Shown here piece by piece: positions 1 through 7,322 of a DNA stretch of 18,522 nt. The DNA is from an uncultured Alcaligenaceae bacterium. Lineage in GTDB: Bacteria > Pseudomonadota > Gammaproteobacteria > Burkholderiales > Burkholderiaceae_B. Within the stretch, counting starts at the first letter, position 1; each line of letters opens with the position of its first letter. Below the pieces are notes generated by a model. It did not search any database. It was not told the origin of the DNA and saw only the letters and a program-made list of their open reading frames with translations. The stretch spans positions 1-18,522 of the forward strand of contig CALFXX010000090.1 in the NCBI GenBank assembly GCA_937952975.1, in the 5' to 3' direction. The position numbers were made by a program, and so were the translations under genes.

Positions 1-2483
1 TGGCTAACCGCTGCCACCGCATCAGACAGCGAAGCACCCGGTGACAGATTAAAAGAAATCGTTACCGAGGGAAACTGATCGAGCCTATTCAACACCAACG
101 CAGAACGCCCTTCGGTGACTGTCACTAGGTTGGTCAGGGCGATGGGTTTGCCTTCAGCAGTTTTGACAAAGATTGACCCAAACGCTGATGGGTCGCGACG
201 AAACTGCGGCGCAGTCTCGAGCACGACACGATATTGATTTGATTGCGTAAAAATCGTTGAAATCTGGCGCTGCCCAAACGCATCGTAAAGCGCATCATCA
301 ATCGCCGCCGCTGTGACACCCACGCGTGCCGCAGCGTCGCGATCAATCTGAATAAACGTATTGAGCCCTTCGTTTTGCATATCATCGATCACATCAGCCA
401 GTGGCTGGCGCTGCCGCAACTGATCAACTAGCAAGGGTACCCAGTGCGCCAACAGTGACGGGTCAGCGCTTTCAAGCGTCAGCTGGTACTGGGTACGACT
501 GACACGATCTTCGACTGTTAAATCTTGTACGGGCTGCAGATAAAACTGCAGGTCTGTGATGGCACTCAAGCGCTCTTGTAACCGACGGATAATCATTGTC
601 GCGCGCTGGTCTCTCAGATCATGCCCACGCAAAGCAACCTGCAGACGACCTGTATTGACGGTTTCGTTGACCGCATCGACTCCAACAAAAGAGGCCACCG
701 TGGCAACGTCAGGGTCTTCTAGGATGATTTTGACAGCGTCTTGCTGCCGCTTAGCCATCGCTGCAAAGGCAAGATTCTGAGGCGCCTGTGTCACGATTTG
801 GATCAGCCCCGTATCCTGCACCGGGAAAAACCCCTTTGGAATCGCCAGGTAGAGCGCCGCCGTCAATAAAAAGGTGCCAAGCGCTACGAACAAGGTCAGC
901 GTTTGATGCTTGAGCACGACTTGTAACAAGCGACCGTAGCTTGCGATCAACCCATCAATTTTTTGACTGATATAACGCGCAATCGCCCCTCCGCTTTCAT
1001 GGTCGCCTACGCGCAACAGACGCGCGCACATCATCGGCGTCAAGGTCAGCGAGATCAACAATGACAGCAAAATCGCGACTGCAAGCGTGACCGCAAACTC
1101 TCTGAAGAGTCGTCCGACCACCTCGGTCATAAAAAGCAAAGGTATCAGCACAGCGATCAACGATACAGTCAAGGACACAAGCGTAAACCCAATTTGCGAC
1201 GCACCTTTTAGCGCAGCTTGCATGGGTGTGTCACCACGCTCGAGATAACGCGCAATATTTTCGATCATCACAATCGCGTCATCGACCACAAAGCCAGTCG
1301 CAATCGTCAGTGCCATTAAGGTCAAATTATTAATACTGAAACCGATCAGATACATCACACCAAACGTGCCCACCAGCGATAAAGGTACGACAATGCTTGG
1401 GATTAAGGTCGCGGTCAGCGTCCGTAAAAAAACAAAGGTCACTAAAACGACTAATCCAATTGCCAGTACTAGCTCGGTCTGTACATCGCGCACTGATTCG
1501 CGAATCGTCTGGGTGCGATCGGACATGACCCTGACATCAAGGTTGGCTGGCAACGCCACGCGTAACTGCGGGAGTAGTTTTTGTATACGATCGACAACCT
1601 CGATCACATTTGCGCCAGGCTGACGCTGAACATTGAGCAAAATTGCCGGCTCTGTGTCGGCCCAGGCGGCCAGACGCGCATCTTCAGCCTCTGAGACCGC
1701 TGTGGCAACATCCGAGAGCCTGAGTGGGGCACCGTTGTTATAGGCCACCACAAGGTTCATATATTCTTGTGGATTTTTAAGCTGGTCATTGGCGTTAATC
1801 GTTGTTGAGCGCACTGCGCCATCCAGCGTCCCTTTCGGCTGATTAACGTTTGCGCCAACGACCGCCGCGCGCACATCAGCAAGCGTCAAGCCGTACGCAG
1901 CCAGCGCCTGAGGATTCGCCTGTATGCGCATTGAGGGGCGTTGTCCGCCCGCTACGGTGACCAAGCCCACGCCCGCGACTTGAGAGATCTTTTGCGCCAT
2001 ACGTGTGTCAACTAAATCACGAATCTGCGGCAAGGGTACCGTCGGGGAAGTCACCGCGAGGGTCAGCACTGCGGCATCGGCTGGGTTGACCTTGTTATAG
2101 ACAGGCGGTGCCGGCAAATCGCGTGGCAGCAAATTACTTGCTGCGTTAATCGCGGCTTGAACCTGCTGTTCGGCCACATCAAGCGGGAGCGACAAGGCAA
2201 ACTGCAGTGTGATCACTGACGTACCGGCCGCGCTGCTCGACGACATTTGCCTGAGCCCAGGCATTTGCCCAAACTGCCTTTCAAGGGGCGAGGTCACCAG
2301 CGCAGCCATCACATCAGGGCTGGCACCCGGGTAGAAAGCGGTTGCTTGAATGGTGGGGTAATCAACTTCGGGCAAGGACGAGACCGGCAACCAACGGTAA
2401 GCGATCAAGCCGGACAACAACAAGGCCACCATCGCCAGCGTGGTGGCAACTGGTCGAACGATAAACGGCCGGGACAGATTCAC
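1..2483 (-). CDS. mdtB: RND multidrug efflux permease MdtB (C-terminus cut by window edge)
   Basis: Inner-membrane RND pump subunit that uses proton import to expel drugs through a periplasmic adaptor and an outer-membrane channel. About 827 codons are visible, so roughly the last 200 residues of a typical 1,040-residue protein lie outside. The N-terminus reads MNLSRPFIVRPVATTL, followed by LPEVDYPTIQ and FPGAS-like YPGASPDVM, all typical of MdtB/MuxB. The TM4 segment ATGFVVDDAIV carries the paired proton-relay aspartates at residues 401-402 (AcrB D407/D408). LTLTPMMCARLL follows at the end of the first membrane half. The start is GTG, overlapping the mdtA stop as GTGA, so translation is probably coupled. 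MdtB normally works with MdtC, which would be expected just beyond the left edge. Family assignment is very secure; the drug range is unknown. Confidence 0.95.
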   Translation of the reverse strand, partial: MNLSRPFIVRPVATTLAMVALLLSGLIAYRWLPVSSLPEVDYPTIQATAFYPGASPDVMAALVTSPLERQFGQMPGLRQMSSSSAAGTSVITLQFALSLPLDVAEQQVQAAINAASNLLPRDLPAPPVYNKVNPADAAVLTLAVTSPTVPLPQIRDLVDTRMAQKISQVAGVGLVTVAGGQRPSMRIQANPQALAAYGLTLADVRAAVVGANVNQPKGTLDGAVRSTTINANDQLKNPQEYMNLVVAYNNGAPLRLSDVATAVSEAEDARLAAWADTEPAILLNVQRQPGANVIEVVDRIQKLLPQLRVALPANLDVRVMSDRTQTIRESVRDVQTELVLAIGLVVLVTFVFLRTLTATLIPSIVVPLSLVGTFGVMYLIGFSINNLTLMALTIATGFVVDDAIVMIENIARYLERGDTPMQAALKGASQIGFTLVSLTVSLIAVLIPLLFMTEVVGRLFREFAVTLAVAILLSLLISLTLTPMMCARLLRVGDHESGGAIARYISQKIDGLIASYGRLLQVVLKHQTLTLFVALGTFLLTAALYLAIPKGFFPVQDTGLIQIVTQAPQNLAFAAMAKRQQDAVKIILEDPDVATVASFVGVDAVNETVNTGRLQVALRGHDLRDQRATMIIRRLQERLSAITDLQFYLQPVQDLTVEDRVSRTQYQLTLESADPSLLAHWVPLLVDQLRQRQPLADVIDDMQNEGLNTFIQIDRDAAARVGVTAAAIDDALYDAFGQRQISTIFTQSNQYRVVLETAPQFRRDPSAFGSIFVKTAEGKPIALTNLVTVTEGRSALVLNRLDQFPSVTISFNLSPGASLSDAVAAVS

Positions 2484-3748
2484 GGCCGGGGCGGTGCCGC
2501 GACGCTACCCGACGGACCGGGGGCTTGGGGGATTGGGGCACCCGAGGTAGATGAACGCCCACCCGGCACGGCCGCACGACTACCAGAGCCGTCCGCAGCA
2601 CCAACGACACGCACTTTTGCACCTGCGCGCAAACGGTCTGTACCTTCTAGTACGACTCGCTCACCCACTTGCACACCTTCAAGAATCGCCACACGATCGC
2701 CACTACGCGCGCCTGTTTTGACGGGCCGCACGACAACCGTGTCATCCGGCAAAATCACATACACAAACGCACCTTGGTTACCTTGCTGCAAGGCTCCGGA
2801 AGGGATCGTTAACGCGTCTTTGACAGTATTGACCTTCATACGCACATTTACAAACTGGTTTGGAAACAATGCATCCGTTTCATTCGTAAACCGCGCCTTC
2901 AATTTGACCGTGCCTGTTGCAACGTCGATCTGATTATCGATCGTCATTAATTCGCCTTGAGCCAGTCGCAACTGATCAGCCCGATCGTAGGCATCGACGG
3001 TGAGAGTTTGACCGGCCAGCAACGGGCCACGCACAGCGGGCAAATCGTTTTCGGCTAACGTGAATAAAACGGCAATCGGTTGCGTCTGGGTGATCACCAC
3101 TAACCCGAGTGGGTCATTGGCATTGATCAGATTGCCCGCATCGACACGTCGCAGGCCTGAACGCCCTGCAATGGGCGCAGTAATCCGAGTGTAATCAAGC
3201 TGCAGCCGGGCATTATCCACAGCAGCCCGATCGCTTTTGAGTTGCCCTTCAAACTTGCTCACCAATGCCAATTGGGTATCGAGCATTTGAGGTGCAATCG
3301 AATCTTGCTTACGTAAGGTTTGATAGCGCTGCAGATCACGCTTTGCGTTTTGATATTGGGATTCATTTTGTTGTTGCTGACCGAGCGCCTGCTCAAGCGC
3401 CACCTCAAACGAGCGAGGGTCGATCTTGGCGAGCAGCTGATCTTCTTTGACTTGTTCGCCCTCTTTGAACAATACCTCGGTCAACTCGCCTTGCACACGA
3501 CTGCGTACCGTGACGGTATTAAACGCCGTGACTGTACCGAGGCCACGCAAATACACATCCAAATCTTGTACGCGCGCGACTTCTGTTTTAACCGGCACGG
3601 GCGGCACAAAGCCTGCCGGCGGACCTTTTTTGGTCGTGTTGGCGGCGTCGGGAATAAACCACCAAACTGCGAGCCCCACCAAAAGAGCAATTCCAAGCCA
3701 TACAAGCGGCGACCGCACTAACGAGCGTGTCGATAAACGTTCAGACAT
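2480..3748 (-). CDS. mdtA: RND efflux periplasmic adaptor MdtA
   Basis: Membrane fusion protein that links the MdtB(C) pump to an outer-membrane channel. It has 422 residues. Residues 14-32 form a hydrophobic N-terminal anchor. A split lipoyl/barrel-sandwich domain follows (about 50-110, with VRSRVQGELTEVLFKEGEQV) and is completed near 190-205 (TAPIAGRSGLRRVDAGNLI). The glutamine-rich stretch at about 115-180 is the coiled-coil hairpin. The beta-barrel and membrane-proximal domains run to about residue 385. The last 40 residues are a Gly/Ser/Pro/Ala-rich tail that looks disordered. No outer-membrane channel gene is seen in the window. The gene follows zapD by 18 bases and overlaps mdtB by 4, so it is probably in one transcript with both. 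No TetR or two-component regulator gene is adjacent. Confidence 0.93.
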   Translation of the reverse strand: MSERLSTRSLVRSPLVWLGIALLVGLAVWWFIPDAANTTKKGPPAGFVPPVPVKTEVARVQDLDVYLRGLGTVTAFNTVTVRSRVQGELTEVLFKEGEQVKEDQLLAKIDPRSFEVALEQALGQQQQNESQYQNAKRDLQRYQTLRKQDSIAPQMLDTQLALVSKFEGQLKSDRAAVDNARLQLDYTRITAPIAGRSGLRRVDAGNLINANDPLGLVVITQTQPIAVLFTLAENDLPAVRGPLLAGQTLTVDAYDRADQLRLAQGELMTIDNQIDVATGTVKLKARFTNETDALFPNQFVNVRMKVNTVKDALTIPSGALQQGNQGAFVYVILPDDTVVVRPVKTGARSGDRVAILEGVQVGERVVLEGTDRLRAGAKVRVVGAADGSGSRAAVPGGRSSTSGAPIPQAPGPSGSVAAPPRP

Positions 3749-3766
3749 TCGAGATTCCAGGCGACC

Positions 3767-4519
3767 CTACAGGGCGCAAAGGGTCATTTTGAAAGCGACA
3801 TCGTGCGTCACAGCCTGTGGTCGCTGGTCACCCTGTTGCGCCGAGTAACGAATCCAGACCATATACTTATTGGCACTGATTTCAGGAAACACACCGGCAG
3901 AGTCATCGACCCAGACGCGCAATAGCTGATAAGTTTTACCCGCCAACATTTGCTGATAGGCTCCCTGAGGTGCCACCGCCTTGACTGCCTCACCCGATTC
4001 ACGCAGCAGGCGCAAAACGATCGAAATGCCGATTTGCACCGGCATTAAGGTTGAGATCCAACGCTGCAAGTCAGCATGGCGTTTAGTATCAGGCAAACTC
4101 TGCCAGGCATGAAACGATGGCAGGTCAACCTGCGTGCCACCCCCAGGTACAACCAGCCGGCCACGCAAACTCGTCAACCATTCGTTCTCGCGCAGCGACT
4201 GGCCGGTACGACCACTCGCATTGAGATTGGCCGCCGCTTTTTCAATTTCTGACAACATACTTGTCAGAGTTTTTGCATCGACTCCAGGATGATCCTTTAA
4301 TCCAACCAACACCAAACGCTGACGCTCAAGATCTTGCAAAACGCTGCCTTTAATATCCGTGCGTTCGGTGGCATCCAGCAAGTCAAACAAAGCAGAAAGA
4401 GCCACCTGATGCTGACGGGCGTCACTTAACCCCGCGAAAAATAGCATCCGATCAAACAACGACTCTAGGCGCAGTAGCGCCCGGACACGTTCATTGAAAG
4501 GATATTCAAACAAAATCAC
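3767..4519 (-). CDS. zapD: Cell division protein ZapD
   Basis: Cytoplasmic Z-ring-associated protein (DUF1342/YacF family) that crosslinks FtsZ filaments at midcell. It has 250 residues, the usual family length. The N-terminus MILFEYPFNERVRALLRLE is the family signature, and it fixes the start at a GTG codon at 4519. No strong Shine-Dalgarno sequence is visible before it. The mostly helical first half (to about 110) is followed by the conserved PSFHAWQ region and a C-terminal beta domain ending VAFKMTLCAL. Its place directly after coaE is the common proteobacterial order. The small zinc protein YacG that often follows zapD is missing here, and the RND operon occupies that position. Confidence 0.95.
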   Translation of the reverse strand: MILFEYPFNERVRALLRLESLFDRMLFFAGLSDARQHQVALSALFDLLDATERTDIKGSVLQDLERQRLVLVGLKDHPGVDAKTLTSMLSEIEKAAANLNASGRTGQSLRENEWLTSLRGRLVVPGGGTQVDLPSFHAWQSLPDTKRHADLQRWISTLMPVQIGISIVLRLLRESGEAVKAVAPQGAYQQMLAGKTYQLLRVWVDDSAGVFPEISANKYMVWIRYSAQQGDQRPQAVTHDVAFKMTLCAL

Positions 4520-4579
4520 GATATTTGCACGCTGTTAGGTGAAAAGCTCGCCCAGTTAAGGGACAGGCATTAAAGTCAT

Positions 4580-5191
4580 TTATGCAAGGTTACACCAGCC
4601 TTGGTGCAACACCAATACTTGTTTTTCAAGGTCGGCCATCGAAACCCTTGCCGAATTATCAATCACGTCGTCGGCGACTGCCAGCCGCTGCTCGCGGGTT
4701 GCTTGCGCTGCAAGAATATTTTGAATGGTCGCAAGTTCGATCCCGCTACGGGCCTGCACCCTTTGAATCTGAGTACCTTGATCGCAATCCACGACGCACA
4801 GGCGATCAATTTTCTGACGCCAACGACCCGATTCAACCAACAGAGGCACCACAAACACAATGTAAAGACCCTGCGCCAGCTCCGCCTCTTGGCGCACCGT
4901 ATCGGCGATCAGCGGGTGCAAAATAGCCTCAAGCTCAACCCTTCGAGCTGGGTCGGTAAAAACGAGCTCTCGCATACGGGCCCGGTTCAGCGCGCCAGAG
5001 GGCTCAATGACGTCAGCCCCGAAGGCTTGACGAATCGGATCGATGGCTCGCCCGCCAGGCGCGGTCAGGCTGTGGGCAATCAGATCGGTGTCAATCACAG
5101 ACGCCCCCCAGCCTCCGAGCAAGTTAGCCACCTGGGTTTTGCCCGAACCAATCCCTCCGGTCAGGCCCAATTTAAACTTCGACGTCTGCAT
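4580..5191 (-). CDS. coaE: Dephospho-CoA kinase
   Basis: Catalyses the last step of coenzyme A synthesis: ATP-dependent phosphorylation of the 3'-hydroxyl of dephospho-CoA in the cytosol. It has 203 residues from the chosen start. The P-loop GGIGSGKT is at residues 12-19 and the VIDTD substrate/metal motif at 32-36. LHPLI and VVPLLVESG, typical of the CoA-binding and lid regions, follow. I chose ATG at 5191 because AAGGTG (5195-5200) is a Shine-Dalgarno sequence five bases upstream. A GTG two codons earlier (5197) is in frame but lies inside that site. It follows pilD by 22 bases and precedes zapD by 60 bases, the classical pilD-coaE-zapD arrangement. Confidence 0.96.
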   Translation of the reverse strand: MQTSKFKLGLTGGIGSGKTQVANLLGGWGASVIDTDLIAHSLTAPGGRAIDPIRQAFGADVIEPSGALNRARMRELVFTDPARRVELEAILHPLIADTVRQEAELAQGLYIVFVVPLLVESGRWRQKIDRLCVVDCDQGTQIQRVQARSGIELATIQNILAAQATREQRLAVADDVIDNSARVSMADLEKQVLVLHQGWCNLA

Positions 5192-5213
5192 GTTCACCTT
5201 ACGAGCAAAGCTG

Positions 5214-5933
5214 TCAAGGGCTCAACTGAACACCTGACAGGCTATTTTGGGTACAAAATAGCATGAGGATACCGCCCATGGCCAAATACGGCCCAAACGC
5301 CACGGCCTCGAAGCGCTTGCGACGGCTCAGGACACGCCTGCACAGTGCAGCGACACACCCGCCTAGCGAAGCCAACAGCAGCGTCCAAGGCAGAGCCTCG
5401 ATACCAAGCCAGGCCCCGTTAGCCGCCGCTAACTTTAAATCTCCAAAGCCAATGCCATCTCGACCACTGCAGCCGCGAAAAACAGCCCAAATCAGCCACA
5501 ACACCCCATAACCTGCTGCGGCGCCGGCCACCGCATCGCTCAGTGTCACCCAGCCCCCCAGCCAATGAAACATTAAACCGGCCCACAGCAATGGCAGGGT
5601 CAACAGATCTGGTAAAAGGTGGGTCTGCGCATCAATACGCGCCAATAACTGTAAGGCTGCGCAGTAAAGCATGGCCATCCAAGCATCCCAACTCACGCCC
5701 CAGGTCAGCACCGCAAGCGTCGAACACAGGCACAGCCCACCTGCCAATCCATAATCTAAGTATAGTTTTGTCTTCAGCGAGTCTTGGGATACGCTTTTAG
5801 CAAACGAATCAGCCATCGCGCACCCAACCAACAGACGACCAGACACTTCGCGCGCCACAGGCACCAAAATCAGTGCGCTGAGCCCACCGAGGGGCAGTCC
5901 AATCGCCAAAGCGGTCATCAATCTTTCAAACAT
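5214..5933 (-). CDS. pilD: Prepilin peptidase PilD (A24 family), reduced N-terminal domain
   Basis: Inner-membrane aspartyl protease that cuts the leader from type IV prepilins and type II secretion pseudopilins. It has 239 residues from the ATG at 5933. The two catalytic aspartates are present: D101 in IDAQTHLLPD and D165 in GFGDLKL. FGPYLAMGG (213-221) is the usual C-terminal motif. About seven or eight hydrophobic segments are visible. The odd part is the loop after TM1 (about 27-56). The family usually has two CxxC pairs and a methyltransferase domain there, but this protein has neither, and it is shorter than the usual 280-290 residues. It may therefore process but not N-methylate its substrate. 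The reading frame is open up to 6059, but that extension (rich in Cys, Arg and Thr) has no family resemblance and crosses the probable promoter. No pilB or pilC is adjacent. Confidence 0.9.
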   Translation of the reverse strand: MFERLMTALAIGLPLGGLSALILVPVAREVSGRLLVGCAMADSFAKSVSQDSLKTKLYLDYGLAGGLCLCSTLAVLTWGVSWDAWMAMLYCAALQLLARIDAQTHLLPDLLTLPLLWAGLMFHWLGGWVTLSDAVAGAAAGYGVLWLIWAVFRGCSGRDGIGFGDLKLAAANGAWLGIEALPWTLLLASLGGCVAALCRRVLSRRKRFEAVAFGPYLAMGGILMLFCTQNSLSGVQLSP

Positions 5934-5957
5934 TGCTGTTTGACACAAAGTTAGTGT

Positions 5958-5972
5958 GCATGGACGGTGCCA
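5958..5972 (-). promoter_or_regulatory. Possible sigma-54 (-24/-12) promoter for pilD operon
   Basis: On the minus strand the bases read TGGCACCGTCCATGC. The sigma-54 consensus is TGGCACG-N4-TTGC. The -24 TGGCAC and the -12 TGC match at the correct spacing; two positions differ (C for G, and A for the first T of TTGC). Transcription would start near 5946, leaving a leader of only about 13 bases before the pilD ATG, and no enhancer-binding-protein site is evident. A match at nine fixed positions is uncommon but can occur by chance in a window of this size. Confidence 0.35.
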
Positions 5973-6026
5973 AATGCGTAGAATGCATAGGATCCTCGTA
6001 GTCTCTTGAATTAGGAAGTCTCGATT

Positions 6027-6875
6027 ATGTTTCGAAGCACAGGGCGACTCGCTCCGCATGCGTTAAATTTTTTGCCTCATCTGGCCGCGTTGTTGACGCT
6101 AGGACTAACCGGTTGCGCACAAATGCAGCAAGCCGGCTACTACGACCCGCCACCCGCCAGCACAACCACCGACGCCATTGCTCAGGGCGATGGGATCTAT
6201 AACAACCAAACGCTGCGTGCCCCAAGCCAAATTCAAATTGGCCTTCAGCAACCCGGCACTGCAACACGGGCCGCTACCGCATCGCCGGTCGCCGCCCCTG
6301 TTTCAGCTAACCCACGCCCAGCTGCCGGTGGCCAAATCGCCGGCACCAATGTGACCTCTGGCGCGCCGGCCACAGCCAACGCCTATGACAGCGCAAACGC
6401 ACCCGCCGATGCGCCTCCGGCAAACGCCGGTTCAAGCGTTGGCACCGCTTCAGGGAGTGCTGCAGCCCCAACCGAGAGCTTGCAGGCAAGCCTCATCCCA
6501 GAGCCACAAAGCTTTGCAGGTACCTTGCCTTGCTTCCATCCAGAAATGAAATGTTCGGCGCAACGCGTGACCATTACGCTGGCGCCAAATGGCCGCTGGC
6601 GCGCGCGTGCGGCCTACCTAGAGCAAAGCAGTAAAAACAGCACCGTACAAACGGATCAGGGCTGTTGGCGCGCGTCGGCTCAAGCCGTACCGCGCGTGGT
6701 GTTGCTTAATGGCCAAGGCAATGTACGCGCCGAACTTGCAATGACGTCGGGCGATGCGCTACGGCTCATTTCAATGAACGGAGGTACCGCCAACCTGACC
6801 TACAATCTTTCGCGTCAACCTGATCTTGACCCGATTGATGAATTAAAAGGCAAGCCAGTACCAAACTGCCCCTAA
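6027..6875 (+). CDS. Outer-membrane lipoprotein with NlpE-like C-terminal domain
   Basis: It has 282 residues. The N-terminus has a hydrophobic segment and the lipobox LTGC with the lipidated cysteine at residue 30. The residue after it is Ala, so outer-membrane retention is expected. Residues about 35-160 are a low-complexity Ala/Pro/Ser/Thr/Gly linker. Residues about 162-265 resemble the NlpE/copper-resistance lipoprotein fold: FAGTLPC, then a TLAPNGRW strand turn, GCW, VVLLNGQG and LRLISMNG. NlpE usually has PCxxC; here the cysteines are C169 and C176, six residues apart, with C213 and C281 also present. In enterics NlpE senses surface attachment and envelope stress through CpxA, but no such role can be inferred here. 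AGGAAG (6013-6018) upstream of the ATG is a plausible ribosome binding site. It is divergent from pilD. Confidence 0.75.
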   Translation: MFRSTGRLAPHALNFLPHLAALLTLGLTGCAQMQQAGYYDPPPASTTTDAIAQGDGIYNNQTLRAPSQIQIGLQQPGTATRAATASPVAAPVSANPRPAAGGQIAGTNVTSGAPATANAYDSANAPADAPPANAGSSVGTASGSAAAPTESLQASLIPEPQSFAGTLPCFHPEMKCSAQRVTITLAPNGRWRARAAYLEQSSKNSTVQTDQGCWRASAQAVPRVVLLNGQGNVRAELAMTSGDALRLISMNGGTANLTYNLSRQPDLDPIDELKGKPVPNCP

Positions 6876-6896
6876 TCGTAAGCCGTGTCAGTCCCC

Positions 6897-6910
6897 GCTA
6901 GGGCCCTAGC
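6897..6910. repeat. Perfect 14-base palindrome between convergent genes
   Basis: GCTAGGGCCCTAGC reads the same on both strands. It is followed at once by a second small inverted repeat, AGGCTGAGCCT (6912-6922). They lie between the lipoprotein gene stop and the stop of the HTH gene. Neither is followed by a T-run on either strand, so an intrinsic terminator is not well supported, although the structure could still help end or protect transcripts. Confidence 0.4.
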
Positions 6911-6925
6911 AAGGCTGAGCCTGCC

Positions 6926-7219
6926 CTAACCCACCTTGTCAGAAATCCAACCAAGGTCGTTAGGATGGCTTAAGTTGGCCTCTTCGGAGGGTGAAGGTTC
7001 GGGGCTGGTGCACACGGTTCGCGCTAACTGCGCGGCATTACGCACCCCCATTTTATGAAAGATGCGCGCCCGATGTGCTTCAACAGTGCGCATCGAGATA
7101 CCCAATTCGCTTGCAATTAACTTGTTAGACTTGCCTTCGGCGACAGGGTGAATGACATCACGCTCGCGCGCGGTCAGCACCTTCCAGCCAGCGCCTGCTC
7201 TGTTCTCTGAATATTTCAT
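6926..7219 (-). CDS. Stand-alone LuxR/FixJ-type helix-turn-helix protein
   Basis: A 97-residue protein consisting almost only of a GerE/LuxR-type DNA-binding domain (residues 13-70). It has the LTARERDV start, the turn GKSNKLIASELGIS, the recognition helix RTVEAHRARIFHKM, and MGVRNAAQL. It is closest in pattern to the output domain of FixJ/NarL response regulators, but no receiver or ligand-binding domain precedes it. Only 103 bases separate it from panC, so none was recently cut off. The final 27 residues are Ser/Pro/Glu-rich and look disordered. The start is supported by GGAGG (7224-7228) four bases before the ATG, so the short form appears to be the real gene. The targets are unknown; it may act as a constitutive regulator or bind with other LuxR-type proteins. 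Confidence 0.85.
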   Translation of the reverse strand: MKYSENRAGAGWKVLTARERDVIHPVAEGKSNKLIASELGISMRTVEAHRARIFHKMGVRNAAQLARTVCTSPEPSPSEEANLSHPNDLGWISDKVG

Positions 7220-7275
7220 ACTGCCTCCGTGTCAACACGAAGCGCAGTCTGTCACGCCAGCTTAGCCGCGAATAG

Positions 7276-7291
7276 CTGTCAAATCTGACAG
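7276..7291. promoter_or_regulatory. Inverted repeat upstream of HTH gene (possible operator)
   Basis: CTGTCA and TGACAG form perfect 6-base arms around a 4-base spacer, 57 bases upstream of the HTH gene start. Two further TGTCA half-sites lie at 7230-7234 and 7250-7254. A dyad in front of a LuxR-type regulator suggests autoregulation. The stem is too short and lacks a T-run, so it is not a convincing terminator for panC, whose stop is 32 bases away. Confidence 0.35.
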
Positions 7292-7322
7292 GCGGATTAA
7301 CCCTAGGGTGTGGCAACAGGGC

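Noticed and set aside
2247..2933. 228-codon plus-strand open frame
   Set aside because: It lies antisense to mdtB and mdtA, has no recognisable domain, and is biased to Arg/Pro/Thr/Ser as expected for a shadow frame of a moderately GC-rich gene.
4601..5266. Long plus-strand open frame opposite coaE
   Set aside because: coaE on the minus strand has all family motifs; the opposite frame shows no domain and runs into the pilD end.
5940..5945. TTGACA as a -35 box for the lipoprotein gene
   Set aside because: No -10-like sequence lies 16-18 bases downstream; the nearest good one, TAGAAT at 5979-5984, is 33 bases away.
5934..6059. N-terminal extension of PilD up to an upstream ATG
   Set aside because: The extra 42 residues resemble no PilD N-terminus and overlap the start of the divergent lipoprotein gene and the probable promoter; the MFERLM start begins just before TM1.
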